Source: Muribaculaceae bacterium (GTDB lineage: Bacteria; Bacteroidota; Bacteroidia; Bacteroidales; Muribaculaceae). Taken from it: a DNA stretch of 64,000 bases. The position numbers and the translations under genes are program-made. Positions 25,432 to 35,520 of this stretch are shown here, piece after piece. The stretch is from assembly GCA_017621225.1 (NCBI GenBank), contig JAGATN010000023.1, positions 1 through 64,000 of the forward strand, given 5' to 3'. Each line of letters opens with the position of its first letter. Positions within the stretch are counted from its first letter, which is position 1. Under the pieces are notes generated by a model. The model was given only the letters and a program-made list of their open reading frames with translations, did no database searches and was not told the origin of the DNA.

Positions 25432-27395
25432 AATCCATAATCTGTTGACAATATCTTAAATTCCGTTCGGCGATTTATCTGATCTGCAATTTCACGGTCT
25501 TCGGGCGTAAGCGTAATCACGTAATCTTCCGTGAGCACTATGCCTTCGTCAAATTGAGGATACAATCGCTTTATTCGCTTGGTCACTCGTTTGGGTTGAG
25601 ACTTTCCGTAACCTTTATGGCTCATACGGTCGGGCGAAATGCCTGATTCTATGAGATAATCGACCACCGATTTAGCTCGTCGTTGCGACAAATCATTATT
25701 ATATGCGTCGCTACCCACCCTATCGGTATGCGATGCCATCTCAATGGTGATGTTGGGATTTTCTCGCATCATTTCGGCTACTTCGTCAAGCGCCTTTTTC
25801 GACTCCTCGCGAAGCGTGGCTTTATTATAGTCATAAAATATATTTTCCACTATGTTAGGCTTCGACAGCGAAACGAGCGTGAAATCCACTCTATACTCGG
25901 CATCTTCCTCCGCGTCATCCGACACGAACGATTGTCGCGCATTGAGAAATCCCTGTGCGCCTGCTTGCATCACATAGCTCGTGCCGCGCTGCAATGTAAA
26001 GTCAAATGAGCCATCGTCACGAGTTATCATTTTCTGATTGGATCCGTCATTCCCAATTATTCGCACCACGGCTTTCGCTATGGGTTCTTCATCGGCATCC
26101 GACACGTTTCCCGTCAATGATATTTTTATGTCAGGAAGTTCAAAATAATAAATGTTGTCATATCCGCGCGCGTCACCCCTACCCGAGCTGAAAAATCCGG
26201 CTTCACGTCCGGGCTCGAATGTTATGCCGAAATCATCGGCATGCGAATTGATGGGGCGACCCATATTTTCCACCTCCCATATGCCGAGCGGCTTAAGCGT
26301 GGCCTTAAACAGATCCAAGCCGCCATACCCCGGATGCCCGTTCGAAGCAAAATACAACACGCTGTCGGTACGAGCGTAGGGAAACATTTCATCTCCGCCC
26401 GTATTTATTGACGGCCCCAAATTTTCGGGTGTCATGACGCCCCGCTTCTCAAGATTTATCCGCCATATGTCTTTGCCGCCAAAACCGGGCCTGTTGCTCG
26501 TAAAATACAAGTATTTCCCATCGCCACTTACCGAAGGATGACCATAGTCATACAAACTGTCGCCCTCTATCTCAAGCTTTACCGGCGCGCTCCACCGAGC
26601 ATCCGCGCGCTTTGAAGTATATATCGCCACGCGGGTATCGGCATTCGGTTCTCGCCGGGCCACGGTAACATACATCGTCATTCCGTCGGGCGAGAATGAT
26701 GCTACGCCTTCATCCATTTCAGTATTTATTTCCCCCTCCAATGCCTGGGGCCGCTGCCATACGCCCGATTCGTTTTTGCGCGACACCCATATGTCGCTCC
26801 GCTTCATGCCGGTGATTTCGCTTCTCGACGTACCGGTTACATATTCGGACGTAGTAGTAAAATACAATGCGTCGCCATTGAGCATCGGTGCAAATTCCGA
26901 TCGTGTGGTATTAAATAGGTTACGTTTACTTACATTATAACGTGTCAAACCACTTCCACCCGACGAAACGCCCATTTTGGCTCCTTTATATGAATTTTCG
27001 ATTAAAGGAGTAGGCTTGTATTCCGACATGTATCGTTCGTATGCCTTAACCGCTTCAGCATATTTACCCGCACCGTGGAGCATATACGCCATATTTATCA
27101 CTGCCGCCGAATCGGGATATCCGTAACGCAATGCATTTGAAAATGCCGAGGCAGCGCTTTCGTATTGCCCGAGCTTGGCATATGCCTCGCCCATCTTGAA
27201 TGCGACCTGACCTTTCAATTCACGGTCGGACCGTTTGGTCAGTTTCTTGTAAAATTTTCGGTAACTGCGCGATGCATCAAAATATTCGCCACGAGCCATC
27301 TGCTCATCGGCTACTGACAATTTGGGGGCATTGCATCCACCCAAAAGCAGGCCCACCACAAACACAAACAGGCTCATTGGATTAAACTTCCGCAT
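25428..27395 (-). CDS. PorE-like OmpA-family lipoprotein (TPR, propeller, CarboxypepD-like, OmpA)
   Basis: About 655 residues. A lipobox (LLLGGC) is followed by TPR-like helices (about 30-130), a PD40-type beta-propeller (about 165-410, with FSPDGMTMYVT and FTSNRPGFGGKDIWR blades), a carboxypeptidase-regulatory-like domain (about 420-500) and a C-terminal OmpA peptidoglycan-binding domain (ITIEMASHTDRVGSDAYN, LSQRRAKSVVDYL). This order matches PorE (PG1058) of the type IX secretion system of Porphyromonas, which links peptidoglycan to the outer membrane. No CTD-bearing T9SS cargo was noticed in the window. It leads the operon with GSCFA and murF-alr. The start at 27395 was chosen over 27401. 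Confidence 0.85.
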   Translation of the reverse strand: MRKFNPMSLFVFVVGLLLGGCNAPKLSVADEQMARGEYFDASRSYRKFYKKLTKRSDRELKGQVAFKMGEAYAKLGQYESAASAFSNALRYGYPDSAAVINMAYMLHGAGKYAEAVKAYERYMSEYKPTPLIENSYKGAKMGVSSGGSGLTRYNVSKRNLFNTTRSEFAPMLNGDALYFTTTSEYVTGTSRSEITGMKRSDIWVSRKNESGVWQRPQALEGEINTEMDEGVASFSPDGMTMYVTVARREPNADTRVAIYTSKRADARWSAPVKLEIEGDSLYDYGHPSVSGDGKYLYFTSNRPGFGGKDIWRINLEKRGVMTPENLGPSINTGGDEMFPYARTDSVLYFASNGHPGYGGLDLFKATLKPLGIWEVENMGRPINSHADDFGITFEPGREAGFFSSGRGDARGYDNIYYFELPDIKISLTGNVSDADEEPIAKAVVRIIGNDGSNQKMITRDDGSFDFTLQRGTSYVMQAGAQGFLNARQSFVSDDAEEDAEYRVDFTLVSLSKPNIVENIFYDYNKATLREESKKALDEVAEMMRENPNITIEMASHTDRVGSDAYNNDLSQRRAKSVVDYLIESGISPDRMSHKGYGKSQPKRVTKRIKRLYPQFDEGIVLTEDYVITLTPEDREIADQINRRTEFKILSTDYGF

Positions 27396-27422
27396 ATGCA
27401 TACGCTTTTGAAATCTTAGCTA

Positions 27423-27473
27423 CAAAATTAATCAAAAAAAGCTTATCACATATGAAAAGTTTAATTATCTTTG
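27423..27473. promoter_or_regulatory. Divergent promoters: PorE-like operon and GH20 gene
   Basis: TAATTTTG on the minus strand (27423-27430) and TATCTTTG on the plus strand (27466-27473) point away from each other. Confidence 0.55.
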
Positions 27474-27528
27474 TGTATCATCCGTTACACGTAACCATCA
27501 ACGTTTATACATCACATTTATTGAAATC

Positions 27529-29856
27529 ATGATTAAACGACATCTTTTATTTTCATCGCTGATTGCAGCCGCAATGCTTACCTGCTGCACAACGAAAGAA
27601 GAAACTGCCGATTACCGAATTATACCGGCTCCCTATGACGTTTCCGTAAATGAAGCGGAAAAACCGTTTAAATTATCCGGTTCAACCGTCATTTCGTACC
27701 CCGACGACAATGATTCATTAAAAAATGAAGCGGAATTTCTGTCTGAATACATTGCAAATCTGACGGGGCATAATCTCAAAATAGTTACTTCGGCACCTTC
27801 GTCCGATGCCATAATATTACGGTCAGACATCATAACCGACAATCCTGAAGCATACGAGATAACCATAAATCCATCAACCATTACAATTAACGGCTCGACT
27901 GACGCCGGCGTATTTTATGGCATACAGACATTGAGAAAGTCGATTCCCGCAATCAATGAGAAACAAAACGTACTATTCCCGTCAGCCAAAATAACCGACA
28001 GGCCACGATTCGCTTACCGTGGCGCACATCTCGACGTAGCGCGTCACTTTTTCCCCGTAGATTCGATAAAGACGTTTATCGATATGCTCGCATTGCACAA
28101 TATCAACACCTTTCACTGGCATCTGACCGATGATCAGGGTTGGAGAATAGAAATAAAAAGACGTCCGGAACTCACCGAACTCGGATCTGTCAGAAACGGA
28201 ACCGTAATAGGACATAATTCAGGACAATACGATAGCATACCTTACGGTGGATTCTACACCGGGGAGGAGGCGCGCGAAATAATAAAATACGCTGCCGACC
28301 GTCATATAAACGTAATACCGGAGATTGATTTGCCGGGACATATGCTCGGCGCGCTCAAAGCATATCCCAATCTGGGGTGCCAAGGCGGCCCGTATGAAGT
28401 ATGGCAGCAATGGGGCGTGTCACCCGACGTGCTGTGCGCGGGCAACGATTCCACCTACCAATTCATAAACGAAGTGCTCACTGAAATAACCGAGATATTT
28501 CCATCGGAATACATACACATAGGTGGCGACGAGTGCCCGAAAGTCAGATGGGAGGAATGTGAAAAATGTCAAGCCAAAATAAAGGAGCTCGGACTTACAT
28601 CCGACAAACATAGCACAAAAGAAGAAAAACTTCAAAGTCACATAATAAAATATGCGGGCGAGGTTCTCGCCGCGCACGGGCGCAAGCTGATAGGTTGGGA
28701 TGAAATTCTCGAGGGAGGATTAAATCCCGGAGCAATCGTAATGTCGTGGCGCGGGGAAAGCGGAGGCATAGAAGCAGCCCGTCAAGGCCATGAAGTAATA
28801 ATGACTCCCAATACATATATGTATTTCGACTACTATCAGTCACTGGACCGCGACAAGGAGCCTGAAGCCATCGGAGGTTATCTGCCTCTTGAAAAAGTGT
28901 ATTCATACGAACCTTATTCGAAAAGTCTCACGCCCGAACAAGCATCGCTCATAAAAGGCGTTCAGGCCAACCTCTGGACCGAATACATTCCCACATTCAG
29001 TCAAGCCCAGTATATGGAACTGCCCCGAATGGCGGCTCTCTGCGAAACACAATGGAGCGATCCCGGCAAAAAAGATTTCAAAGATTTTGCATCTCGTCTG
29101 CCCAATCTCACAGCCCACTACGATGCAAACGGATATAATTACGCAAAACATATATTCAACATCAAAGGCGAACTCGAAACCGACACCATCGAAAATGCCA
29201 TAAAGGTTACGCTCACAACCGTAGATGATGCACCGATATTCGTTACGTTCGACGGATCGACGCCCAACGAGAACTCCAATCAATACGAAGGCCCGTTCAT
29301 GGTCGATTCCACGACCGTAATCAAGGCCATTGCAATCAGACCGAACGGAACAAGTGAAATTTTTGCCGACAGCGTATCATTCAGCAAATCGACGGCCCAC
29401 CCCATTGCCATAACATATAAGCCACACCCCAATTATAAAGCCAAAGGAGCAGCGACGCTTGTCGACGGCAAGTTAGGCCCCGACAACTACGGCAGCGGTT
29501 TCTGGGTAGGATTTTACAATAATGATCTTGAAGCCGTCATCGACCTGCAAAAAACACAAAAGATAAGCGAAGTCACGCTGCGCTGTTGCGTGGTTACGGG
29601 CGACTGGATATTCGATGCAAAAGGAATAAAAGTAGAAGTTTCGACCGACGGTGAAAAATATACAACCGTTAAAGAGGAACATTACCCAACCATGACCGGA
29701 CATTTTGAGGGCATAGTGCCGCACAGATTATCGTTCGAGCCGCAGGACGCACGATACGTAATAGTTACGGCTCAGACCGAGAATGTGATTCCCGAATGGC
29801 ATAATGGCGCCGGAAACAAAGGATTTTTATTCGTTGACGAGATAATGGTAAACTGA
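27529..29856 (+). CDS. Beta-N-acetylhexosaminidase (GH20)
   Basis: A 775-residue exported lipoprotein-like enzyme (signal ends at LTCC). Domains: GH20b N-terminal domain (about 30-150), GH20 TIM barrel (about 155-510), a chitobiase-like C-terminal module (about 545-630) and an F5/8 type C-like carbohydrate-binding domain to the end. The barrel shows HWHLTDDQGWRIEIKRRP near residue 180 and the catalytic pair HIGGDECPKVRW near 331 (D polarises the acetamide, E is the acid). It releases terminal GlcNAc or GalNAc from glycans such as mucin or host N-glycans by substrate-assisted catalysis. Monocistronic. Confidence 0.95.
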   Translation: MIKRHLLFSSLIAAAMLTCCTTKEETADYRIIPAPYDVSVNEAEKPFKLSGSTVISYPDDNDSLKNEAEFLSEYIANLTGHNLKIVTSAPSSDAIILRSDIITDNPEAYEITINPSTITINGSTDAGVFYGIQTLRKSIPAINEKQNVLFPSAKITDRPRFAYRGAHLDVARHFFPVDSIKTFIDMLALHNINTFHWHLTDDQGWRIEIKRRPELTELGSVRNGTVIGHNSGQYDSIPYGGFYTGEEAREIIKYAADRHINVIPEIDLPGHMLGALKAYPNLGCQGGPYEVWQQWGVSPDVLCAGNDSTYQFINEVLTEITEIFPSEYIHIGGDECPKVRWEECEKCQAKIKELGLTSDKHSTKEEKLQSHIIKYAGEVLAAHGRKLIGWDEILEGGLNPGAIVMSWRGESGGIEAARQGHEVIMTPNTYMYFDYYQSLDRDKEPEAIGGYLPLEKVYSYEPYSKSLTPEQASLIKGVQANLWTEYIPTFSQAQYMELPRMAALCETQWSDPGKKDFKDFASRLPNLTAHYDANGYNYAKHIFNIKGELETDTIENAIKVTLTTVDDAPIFVTFDGSTPNENSNQYEGPFMVDSTTVIKAIAIRPNGTSEIFADSVSFSKSTAHPIAITYKPHPNYKAKGAATLVDGKLGPDNYGSGFWVGFYNNDLEAVIDLQKTQKISEVTLRCCVVTGDWIFDAKGIKVEVSTDGEKYTTVKEEHYPTMTGHFEGIVPHRLSFEPQDARYVIVTAQTENVIPEWHNGAGNKGFLFVDEIMVN

Positions 29857-29899
29857 TGTTTACACATACATTGACATCATTCTAACATTAAATCACGAT

Positions 29900-30502
29900 A
29901 TGATGATTCGACTGTTGAAAAGATTGGTAATACTCGTATCCATCTCGTTAATGGCAATGAACGCCGAAGCCCAATTCAGATATGGATTCAGGCTTGGCGG
30001 ATGCTTCACAAACGCATCGCTCGAAAATGCCGATAATTATTCGATATCTAATGGCAGCGGATTCAGTGGCGGCATCATGTTTGAGTATCAATCGCCCAAA
30101 TCGGGTATGGCCGCCGATATTGCCGTATTGTACACACGATACAATGCAATGCTTCTGACACCGATAGGCGCCAAAGAAAGCGTTGGCAAGGATTTCATCG
30201 AAATACCGTTACACGCCAAGTATAAATTCTGGCTATCGAAATTTGGCAACATATTCGGCCCCTTAGTGTATACGGGGCCGTCGATTATGGTTCGCACTGA
30301 TTCGGGAAAATCAGAAGCGCTCGCCATCCAACGCATTCAACCGGGATGGGATGCCGGAATCGGAATCGACATCGCCAATTTCATTCAAATAACAGGCGGA
30401 TATCGCTTTGGCATTGGCAACGGAGCCAAACAAGCACCCAACGATGCCAAGTATCACACCAACGGTTGGAATGTCTCAGTCAATATGATTTTTGATTTCT
30501 AA
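29900..30502 (+). CDS. PorT-like outer-membrane barrel protein
   Basis: A 200-residue exported barrel. The signal peptide is cut after NAEA. Strands alternate (FRYGFRLGGCFTNA, GSGFSGGIMFEYQ, SGMAADIAVLYTRY, FIEIPLHAKYKFW) and the last residues are F-D-F, a BAM recognition end. Similar to PorT/outer-membrane beta-barrel family members of Bacteroidales. Function unknown. The small downstream gene starts 31 bases after it. Confidence 0.8.
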   Translation: MMIRLLKRLVILVSISLMAMNAEAQFRYGFRLGGCFTNASLENADNYSISNGSGFSGGIMFEYQSPKSGMAADIAVLYTRYNAMLLTPIGAKESVGKDFIEIPLHAKYKFWLSKFGNIFGPLVYTGPSIMVRTDSGKSEALAIQRIQPGWDAGIGIDIANFIQITGGYRFGIGNGAKQAPNDAKYHTNGWNVSVNMIFDF

Positions 30503-30533
30503 ACAGTCAACCCAATTAAATATTGAACTAAAA

Positions 30534-30800
30534 ATGAACACATCTGATTTCATACAAAGTCTCACAAATTTAGTAAACGAATATATAGCAACCGAAGAAG
30601 CTTACAGCGACGACGTGCAGCTTCAGATCGACACTACCAACCTGAATATGGAAATAGCAGATCCCGATAATGACCTGCCTAATTGCGACTATTATCCAAT
30701 GATGGATTTTGTGCGCATGAGCGTTACGAATCCAGGACAATGGGAACCCGATCCCGATGCCATTGCCAACGTAGCCGCCGAATACATATTTACAGCATAA
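30534..30800 (+). CDS. Small acidic conserved-type protein
   Basis: An 88-residue, strongly acidic, soluble protein of unknown family. It begins with helices (SDFIQSLTNLVNEYIATEEAY), then a strand-rich stretch (DVQLQIDTTNLNMEIAD) and a YYPMMDFVRM segment. I start at ATG 30534; the frame is open 14 codons further, but those would overlap the barrel gene. A terminator follows. Confidence 0.6.
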   Translation: MNTSDFIQSLTNLVNEYIATEEAYSDDVQLQIDTTNLNMEIADPDNDLPNCDYYPMMDFVRMSVTNPGQWEPDPDAIANVAAEYIFTA

Positions 30801-30807
30801 AATGGAG

Positions 30808-30845
30808 TAGGAGGTAAACACCAATAAAAGAGTGTTTACCTCCTA
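30808..30845. terminator. Bidirectional terminator
   Basis: A perfect 14-bp stem (30808-30821 with 30832-30845) around a 10-base loop between convergent genes. There is no strong T-run. Confidence 0.75.
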
Positions 30846-30866
30846 TTCAATTAATATATTCGTACA

Positions 30867-32522
30867 TCATTTATACAGATATCGCTTGATCGAACGTTTG
30901 GGAGTCTTTTCAAATTCCTCATGCCGCACCTCCACATTACTTATTTGTGAATATGCCGGCAACGATTTGTTCAGCGATGCCACATTATCGTTAATTATCG
31001 CCTTTATTCGGTCAGACGACAAATTCTCCCTCGTAACCAATTCCATGTCGGGATAAATGAGCGCTACCAATTTACCATTTCGGTCAACGACCACCGACTC
31101 CCCTACATACGGCATATTATTCAATTGTTGCTCTATTTCTTCAGGATATATGTTTTGCCCCGACGGACCAAGTATCATATTTTTGTCACGTCCGCGCAAA
31201 TATATATATCCATCCTTATCTATGCATCCTATGTCACCGGTACTCATCCAGCCATTCTTGTCGAAAACGGCAGCCGTAGCTTCGTCATTCTTATAATACC
31301 CCTTCATGACGTTGTCACCTTTAACCCAAAGCACTCCGGGGATATGCGCCGGATCGGGCGAATCGACACGTGCATTCATTCGCTCCACTATTTTACCGCT
31401 CGCGCCTTTTCGCGCCTCGCGCCACGGAGCATACGAAATCAACGGGCCGCATTCAGTCATTCCGTAGCCAACCGTAACCGGGAAGTCTATGCGACGCAAA
31501 AACTTCTCCACATCTTTGTTAATGGCCGCGCCACCGATTATCATTTCCTGCAACTGTCCTCCGAACACGCCAAGAAGCTTAGTTTTAAGTTTACCCAAAA
31601 CTACGTTGTTTATCACAGGAAGATGCAGCAACAACTTCATCATCGGCTTTTCGATAACGGGGAACACTTTGGTCTTGATTATTTTCTCTATAATAAGAGG
31701 TACCGATATGATCAATTTAGGCCGTATTGCGGAAAAAGCCTCCATTATGACACGGGGCGAAGGCGTGCGCGTCAAGAAACTTATGTGGCAACCCTTGACG
31801 AACGGATGCAGAAGTTCAATGGTCAATCCGAACATATGCGCCAGCGGAAGCATACATACTGTTCCATCGCCCGGTTTCAGGAATGTCAATCCGTCAATTG
31901 AAAATTGGATATTTGACCACAAGCTCCGATATGTAAGCACAACGCCTTTCGAAAATCCTGTGCTACCTGACGTATAATTAATTACGGCAACATCATCGGG
32001 TTTCGGGTCATAAACCTTCAAGTCGTCGACGGTATACCTGTCAGGGTATATCATACCGAAAGCCTCATTCAGGTGTAACCTTGCCTCGCGCAAACGCTTG
32101 TCACGCCAAAAGAGCAACGAGTAATCGCTAATGTTAATCACCCCGCTAAGCCCGGTCATCAGGCTTGAATCGAGGTTTTCCCATATGGATGAATCGACAA
32201 ACAGCAATTTCGCATCGCTATGCGACACCAGGTGGTGTATGTTGTCAGGCTTGAATTCATGCAAAATCGGAACGGCCACCGCACCATATGTAATGGTTGC
32301 GAGAAATGCCATGGCCCAATTCGAAGAGTTCTTACCACAAAAAGCCACCTTGTCGCCACGATTTATACCCGAGTTTTCAAACAATATGTGGAGCTTGGTT
32401 ATTTTACGAGCCACATCTTTATATTGAAACGATTCGCTATGAAAATCGGTTAAAGCCATGCGGTCACGATTATCACGAATTGCCTGCAATATGTATGCAT
32501 TAATGTTTGTCTGATTCTTCAT
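30867..32522 (-). CDS. AMP-dependent acyl-CoA synthetase (long-chain fatty acid ligase type)
   Basis: A 551-residue ANL-superfamily enzyme. The AMP-binding loop is INYTSGSTGFSKGVVL near residue 183, with VGYGMTECGP and the hinge region GWMSTGDIG...RGRDKNMI, followed by the C-terminal lysine in K.S.KRYLYK. It activates a carboxylic acid, probably a fatty acid, with ATP and CoA. Together with the adjacent DUF6057 and propeller genes on the same strand (gaps of 50 and 12 bases) it may be in one transcript. Substrate length cannot be read. Confidence 0.9.
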   Translation of the reverse strand: MKNQTNINAYILQAIRDNRDRMALTDFHSESFQYKDVARKITKLHILFENSGINRGDKVAFCGKNSSNWAMAFLATITYGAVAVPILHEFKPDNIHHLVSHSDAKLLFVDSSIWENLDSSLMTGLSGVINISDYSLLFWRDKRLREARLHLNEAFGMIYPDRYTVDDLKVYDPKPDDVAVINYTSGSTGFSKGVVLTYRSLWSNIQFSIDGLTFLKPGDGTVCMLPLAHMFGLTIELLHPFVKGCHISFLTRTPSPRVIMEAFSAIRPKLIISVPLIIEKIIKTKVFPVIEKPMMKLLLHLPVINNVVLGKLKTKLLGVFGGQLQEMIIGGAAINKDVEKFLRRIDFPVTVGYGMTECGPLISYAPWREARKGASGKIVERMNARVDSPDPAHIPGVLWVKGDNVMKGYYKNDEATAAVFDKNGWMSTGDIGCIDKDGYIYLRGRDKNMILGPSGQNIYPEEIEQQLNNMPYVGESVVVDRNGKLVALIYPDMELVTRENLSSDRIKAIINDNVASLNKSLPAYSQISNVEVRHEEFEKTPKRSIKRYLYK

Positions 32523-32572
32523 ACTTGAATTTGTTTTGATTTAGGAACAATAAAAACCGTCATTTGGTTGAT

Positions 32573-34003
32573 TTAGCGTCCATACACATAAGCCCAATAA
32601 GTATTGGGGAATGCGGGTATTATCATGTTTCGCTGATTTGAATCCATCATCTTAACGAAACGATTGAATGCTTCTTTTCGCTCATTACTGATAGGATACA
32701 TCTGAATGGCCGAAGGGTCTTCACGCGAAGCCAAAAGCAACGCTTCTTCGTAATATGCCGGAAGCTTTGCGCCAAGACCGTAAACGTGGGGAGCCACTCG
32801 ACGGAATATCTCCCAGAACTTGCCGGTATCTTTCGAAGCCAGCAAGCCGCACAAGAGCAAATCGACATATTTGCGATTTGTAGGATAGGCATCCACCAAC
32901 CTGACCACATCCGACAGCAATGGCGTTTCGCTTTTCACCCTCACGGGCACTTCACCGTCATGCGGATCTACGGCAATTGGTTCCGCGCGCGCAACCTGCA
33001 TGTCGGCAAATTTATCTTTCACCCAGCCGCGCGACAAGGGCGCCGAATTCATTACAATGAGATATTTTTCGGCAAGGCCAAAATCGCCCTGACGTATGAA
33101 TGAGTCAATCATGCGACGCATAGCCCTAAACGACATTCCGAATCGCGAAGTGGCGCTTATCTGAAACATTTGATGTATTATCTCATTTTCAACTCCAAGC
33201 GCTTCATAAAACATAGTATTAAACAATTGAAGCTCCGTGTCGTCATAATCGGCAAAAATCATATCGTCAGCATCACTTATGCCATATATGAACATCTGAT
33301 TCTTCAATTGATCCGTTTCGAGCAACGCCAACAAAGCAAATCGACGAAGCACGTTATTTGAATGCGAATCCATAGGCGTGACATCCTTTAATATGCCATT
33401 CCAATCTTTTGCCTCGGCCATATATTCAAGTCCGAACATTCGTTCGCTGAATCGCTTCGGGAAACGGTTCAACACCATTATTATAGATATTACAGTCAAA
33501 ACGAGTGGCAATCCGGCTCCGACCGACCAAAATAATATCCTCGATTTCTTGTCTTGCTTAGGCGATTCCTTTTTCCGTTTAACGAAAAACGACACCAACA
33601 TAATGGAAATTGATATCAGGCACCATACCAACGACTCCGTCAGATTCGGATAATCAATCTGGCAGGTCACATAATATGCCACTGCAAAAAATCCCAATCC
33701 GGTAAGCCATTCCTTTCCACTTATACGATAGATAGCCACATCAAGCGACATCATTATCACCCATGCAAAAAAAGCCTGTATCAATGCTCCGACAATAGGC
33801 CACCTGAAAAGTTGAAGGATGAACGCACCGGCATAAGCCAATGCATCGGAAGGCAAGTCGACCTGCAAATTTACAAAATCGGGAGCCGTAGAGAAAAAAG
33901 ATATGCCCTCCATCCACCGAAGGGTGTTGGGATATCCCACATACCACAGCAAAAACACGCCTATTAATATTATCGCACTATGTGTAAAGAATATACGCTT
34001 CAT
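32573..34003 (-). CDS. DUF6057 membrane protein
   Basis: A 476-residue protein. The N-terminal half has about six membrane helices (7-24, 55-95, 105-125, 130-150, 160-180), then a large soluble helical C-terminal part with TPR-like pairs. It matches DUF6057 proteins in Bacteroidales, which are found next to TolB-like propeller lipoproteins as here (12-base gap). Function is unknown. Confidence 0.75.
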   Translation of the reverse strand: MKRIFFTHSAIILIGVFLLWYVGYPNTLRWMEGISFFSTAPDFVNLQVDLPSDALAYAGAFILQLFRWPIVGALIQAFFAWVIMMSLDVAIYRISGKEWLTGLGFFAVAYYVTCQIDYPNLTESLVWCLISISIMLVSFFVKRKKESPKQDKKSRILFWSVGAGLPLVLTVISIIMVLNRFPKRFSERMFGLEYMAEAKDWNGILKDVTPMDSHSNNVLRRFALLALLETDQLKNQMFIYGISDADDMIFADYDDTELQLFNTMFYEALGVENEIIHQMFQISATSRFGMSFRAMRRMIDSFIRQGDFGLAEKYLIVMNSAPLSRGWVKDKFADMQVARAEPIAVDPHDGEVPVRVKSETPLLSDVVRLVDAYPTNRKYVDLLLCGLLASKDTGKFWEIFRRVAPHVYGLGAKLPAYYEEALLLASREDPSAIQMYPISNERKEAFNRFVKMMDSNQRNMIIPAFPNTYWAYVYGR

Positions 34004-34015
34004 CAGTCTTTGTCG

Positions 34016-35473
34016 TTATTTATCATTAAACAAATCTTTGAGCTTCGATTTTTCAATCTTCACTTCACCTCTCATAAGCTCCGGTATGTTATATGACTTC
34101 ATACGAAGCATATTATGCTCCGGATCTGACTGAGGCAGCAAAAACGGCTTGCCAAACTCGCCATCTTTATCCATATGTGCGATGAACAAACGCGTATATC
34201 GGCCATCAAGCCTGCGACTGCTGAATATCACCCATCGTCCCGACGACGACCACGAATGGTAGCTCTCACACTCCGGACTATTTATCAACGAGGCATCTAT
34301 AATCTCATTGTCACTCAATCTTATCACTTCAAGATCAGCTTCCTTATGCCATATCGGGAATGTGGCATTTTCAGCCAAGGTATACATCAGATATTTCCCA
34401 TCAGGCGAAATGCGAGGGAATGATACACTACCGCCTTCAAGCGCCGAGCTACGGATTGTGTCAACGGTCTCCCCCATTCGTCCGGTCGAAGCGTCAAAAC
34501 CCACTCTCAGCAAATCGTAATGCAAATCTTTGCGACCTAACGGCATTCCGCAACTATCGGCCGAACAGAAATACAGATATTTTCCGTCAGGCGACCATGC
34601 CGGGAATGTCTCCCATCGAGAAGTTTCGCTAAATCGCGGATCGGTTATTACGGAGTCGGTCTCCGTATCGTATATTATTAAATCGGAACTTATGTCATAT
34701 ACTTCTATCGGATTGCCCTTGCGACCAAAGAAAGTTTGATGCGTGTCGTTTGAAGAAAAAGCGATGTATCGGCCCGCCGGATGCCACATCGGATAAACGC
34801 CCTGCTTTTTCGGCCCCGTGGTTGCCAAATTTATTTTCTTCAGTTTTCCATCCTTATACATCACCGTTCCACCCCCCTTGCCACGAGCGTGAAACATCAT
34901 TGTGGATGGCGAATAATTACGATACGAATGACAATTCAGGCAACCGGAATCGTTTACATCGTTTTCTACTATTGCTTTCTCGGCAAAACTGCAAAGTTCA
35001 CGCTGATATATGCCCATTTTTTTCCAGGTTTCATAACCGGGCTCTATCAGTCGGTACGACACGTACGCGTCAATCGAATCAGGCGACACGAAAATGTCGA
35101 ATGGCTTATATTTAATGCCATTAGGATGCATGTTGCTCCACGTCGACACCTCCACTTCAATTTTTTGCCCCTGCGCCGTTTCAAGCATTTTGCGCCATTC
35201 CTTCATTGGAATGTCGATGAGTCCTTTTTTGCCCGACACCGACAGTATTACATTTCCATCGATTTTAAAATCAGACTTTATGCCATCTACGCCTCGCACT
35301 CTAAAATTCAACGGCGCAATGTTTACCGGTATTGTACAATCGGGATAGTCGGGATATATGGGCGGATAGCTCTGCGATGTTTCAGCCGCATCGCCTAATG
35401 AGCGCGAACACCCAATGGTAAATGTCACTGCCACGAATGCTGCGGCAAGTTTATATATTATCGATCGCTTCAT
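34016..35473 (-). CDS. PD40 propeller lipoprotein with a CXXCH motif
   Basis: A 485-residue lipoprotein (lipobox FTIGC) with a TolB-like PD40 propeller: blades such as YPMWHPAGRYIAFSS, FPAWSPDGKYLYFCS, FPRISPDGKYLMYTL and SYHSWSSSGRWVIFSS. Between an N-terminal domain and the propeller, near residue 178, stands CLNCHSYRN, which is the c-type haem-attachment signature. Haem binding is possible but not shown: it may also be a metal site. First gene of a three-gene minus-strand run with DUF6057 and the acyl-CoA ligase. Confidence 0.8.
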   Translation of the reverse strand: MKRSIIYKLAAAFVAVTFTIGCSRSLGDAAETSQSYPPIYPDYPDCTIPVNIAPLNFRVRGVDGIKSDFKIDGNVILSVSGKKGLIDIPMKEWRKMLETAQGQKIEVEVSTWSNMHPNGIKYKPFDIFVSPDSIDAYVSYRLIEPGYETWKKMGIYQRELCSFAEKAIVENDVNDSGCLNCHSYRNYSPSTMMFHARGKGGGTVMYKDGKLKKINLATTGPKKQGVYPMWHPAGRYIAFSSNDTHQTFFGRKGNPIEVYDISSDLIIYDTETDSVITDPRFSETSRWETFPAWSPDGKYLYFCSADSCGMPLGRKDLHYDLLRVGFDASTGRMGETVDTIRSSALEGGSVSFPRISPDGKYLMYTLAENATFPIWHKEADLEVIRLSDNEIIDASLINSPECESYHSWSSSGRWVIFSSRRLDGRYTRLFIAHMDKDGEFGKPFLLPQSDPEHNMLRMKSYNIPELMRGEVKIEKSKLKDLFNDK

Positions 35474-35512
35474 TTTTATTTTAATTCAACTTTACATAAT
35501 ACTATAATCATA

Positions 35513-35520
35513 CAAAATTA
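35513..35520 (-). promoter_or_regulatory. -7 element for the propeller lipoprotein operon
   Basis: TAATTTTG on the minus strand, 39 bases before the start codon. Confidence 0.5.

Noticed and set aside
31125..31901. Long open frame (258 codons) on the plus strand opposite the acyl-CoA ligase
   Set aside because: It is antisense to a clear gene, has no recognisable motif or start context, and is rich in His/Arg/Tyr as expected of shadow translation.
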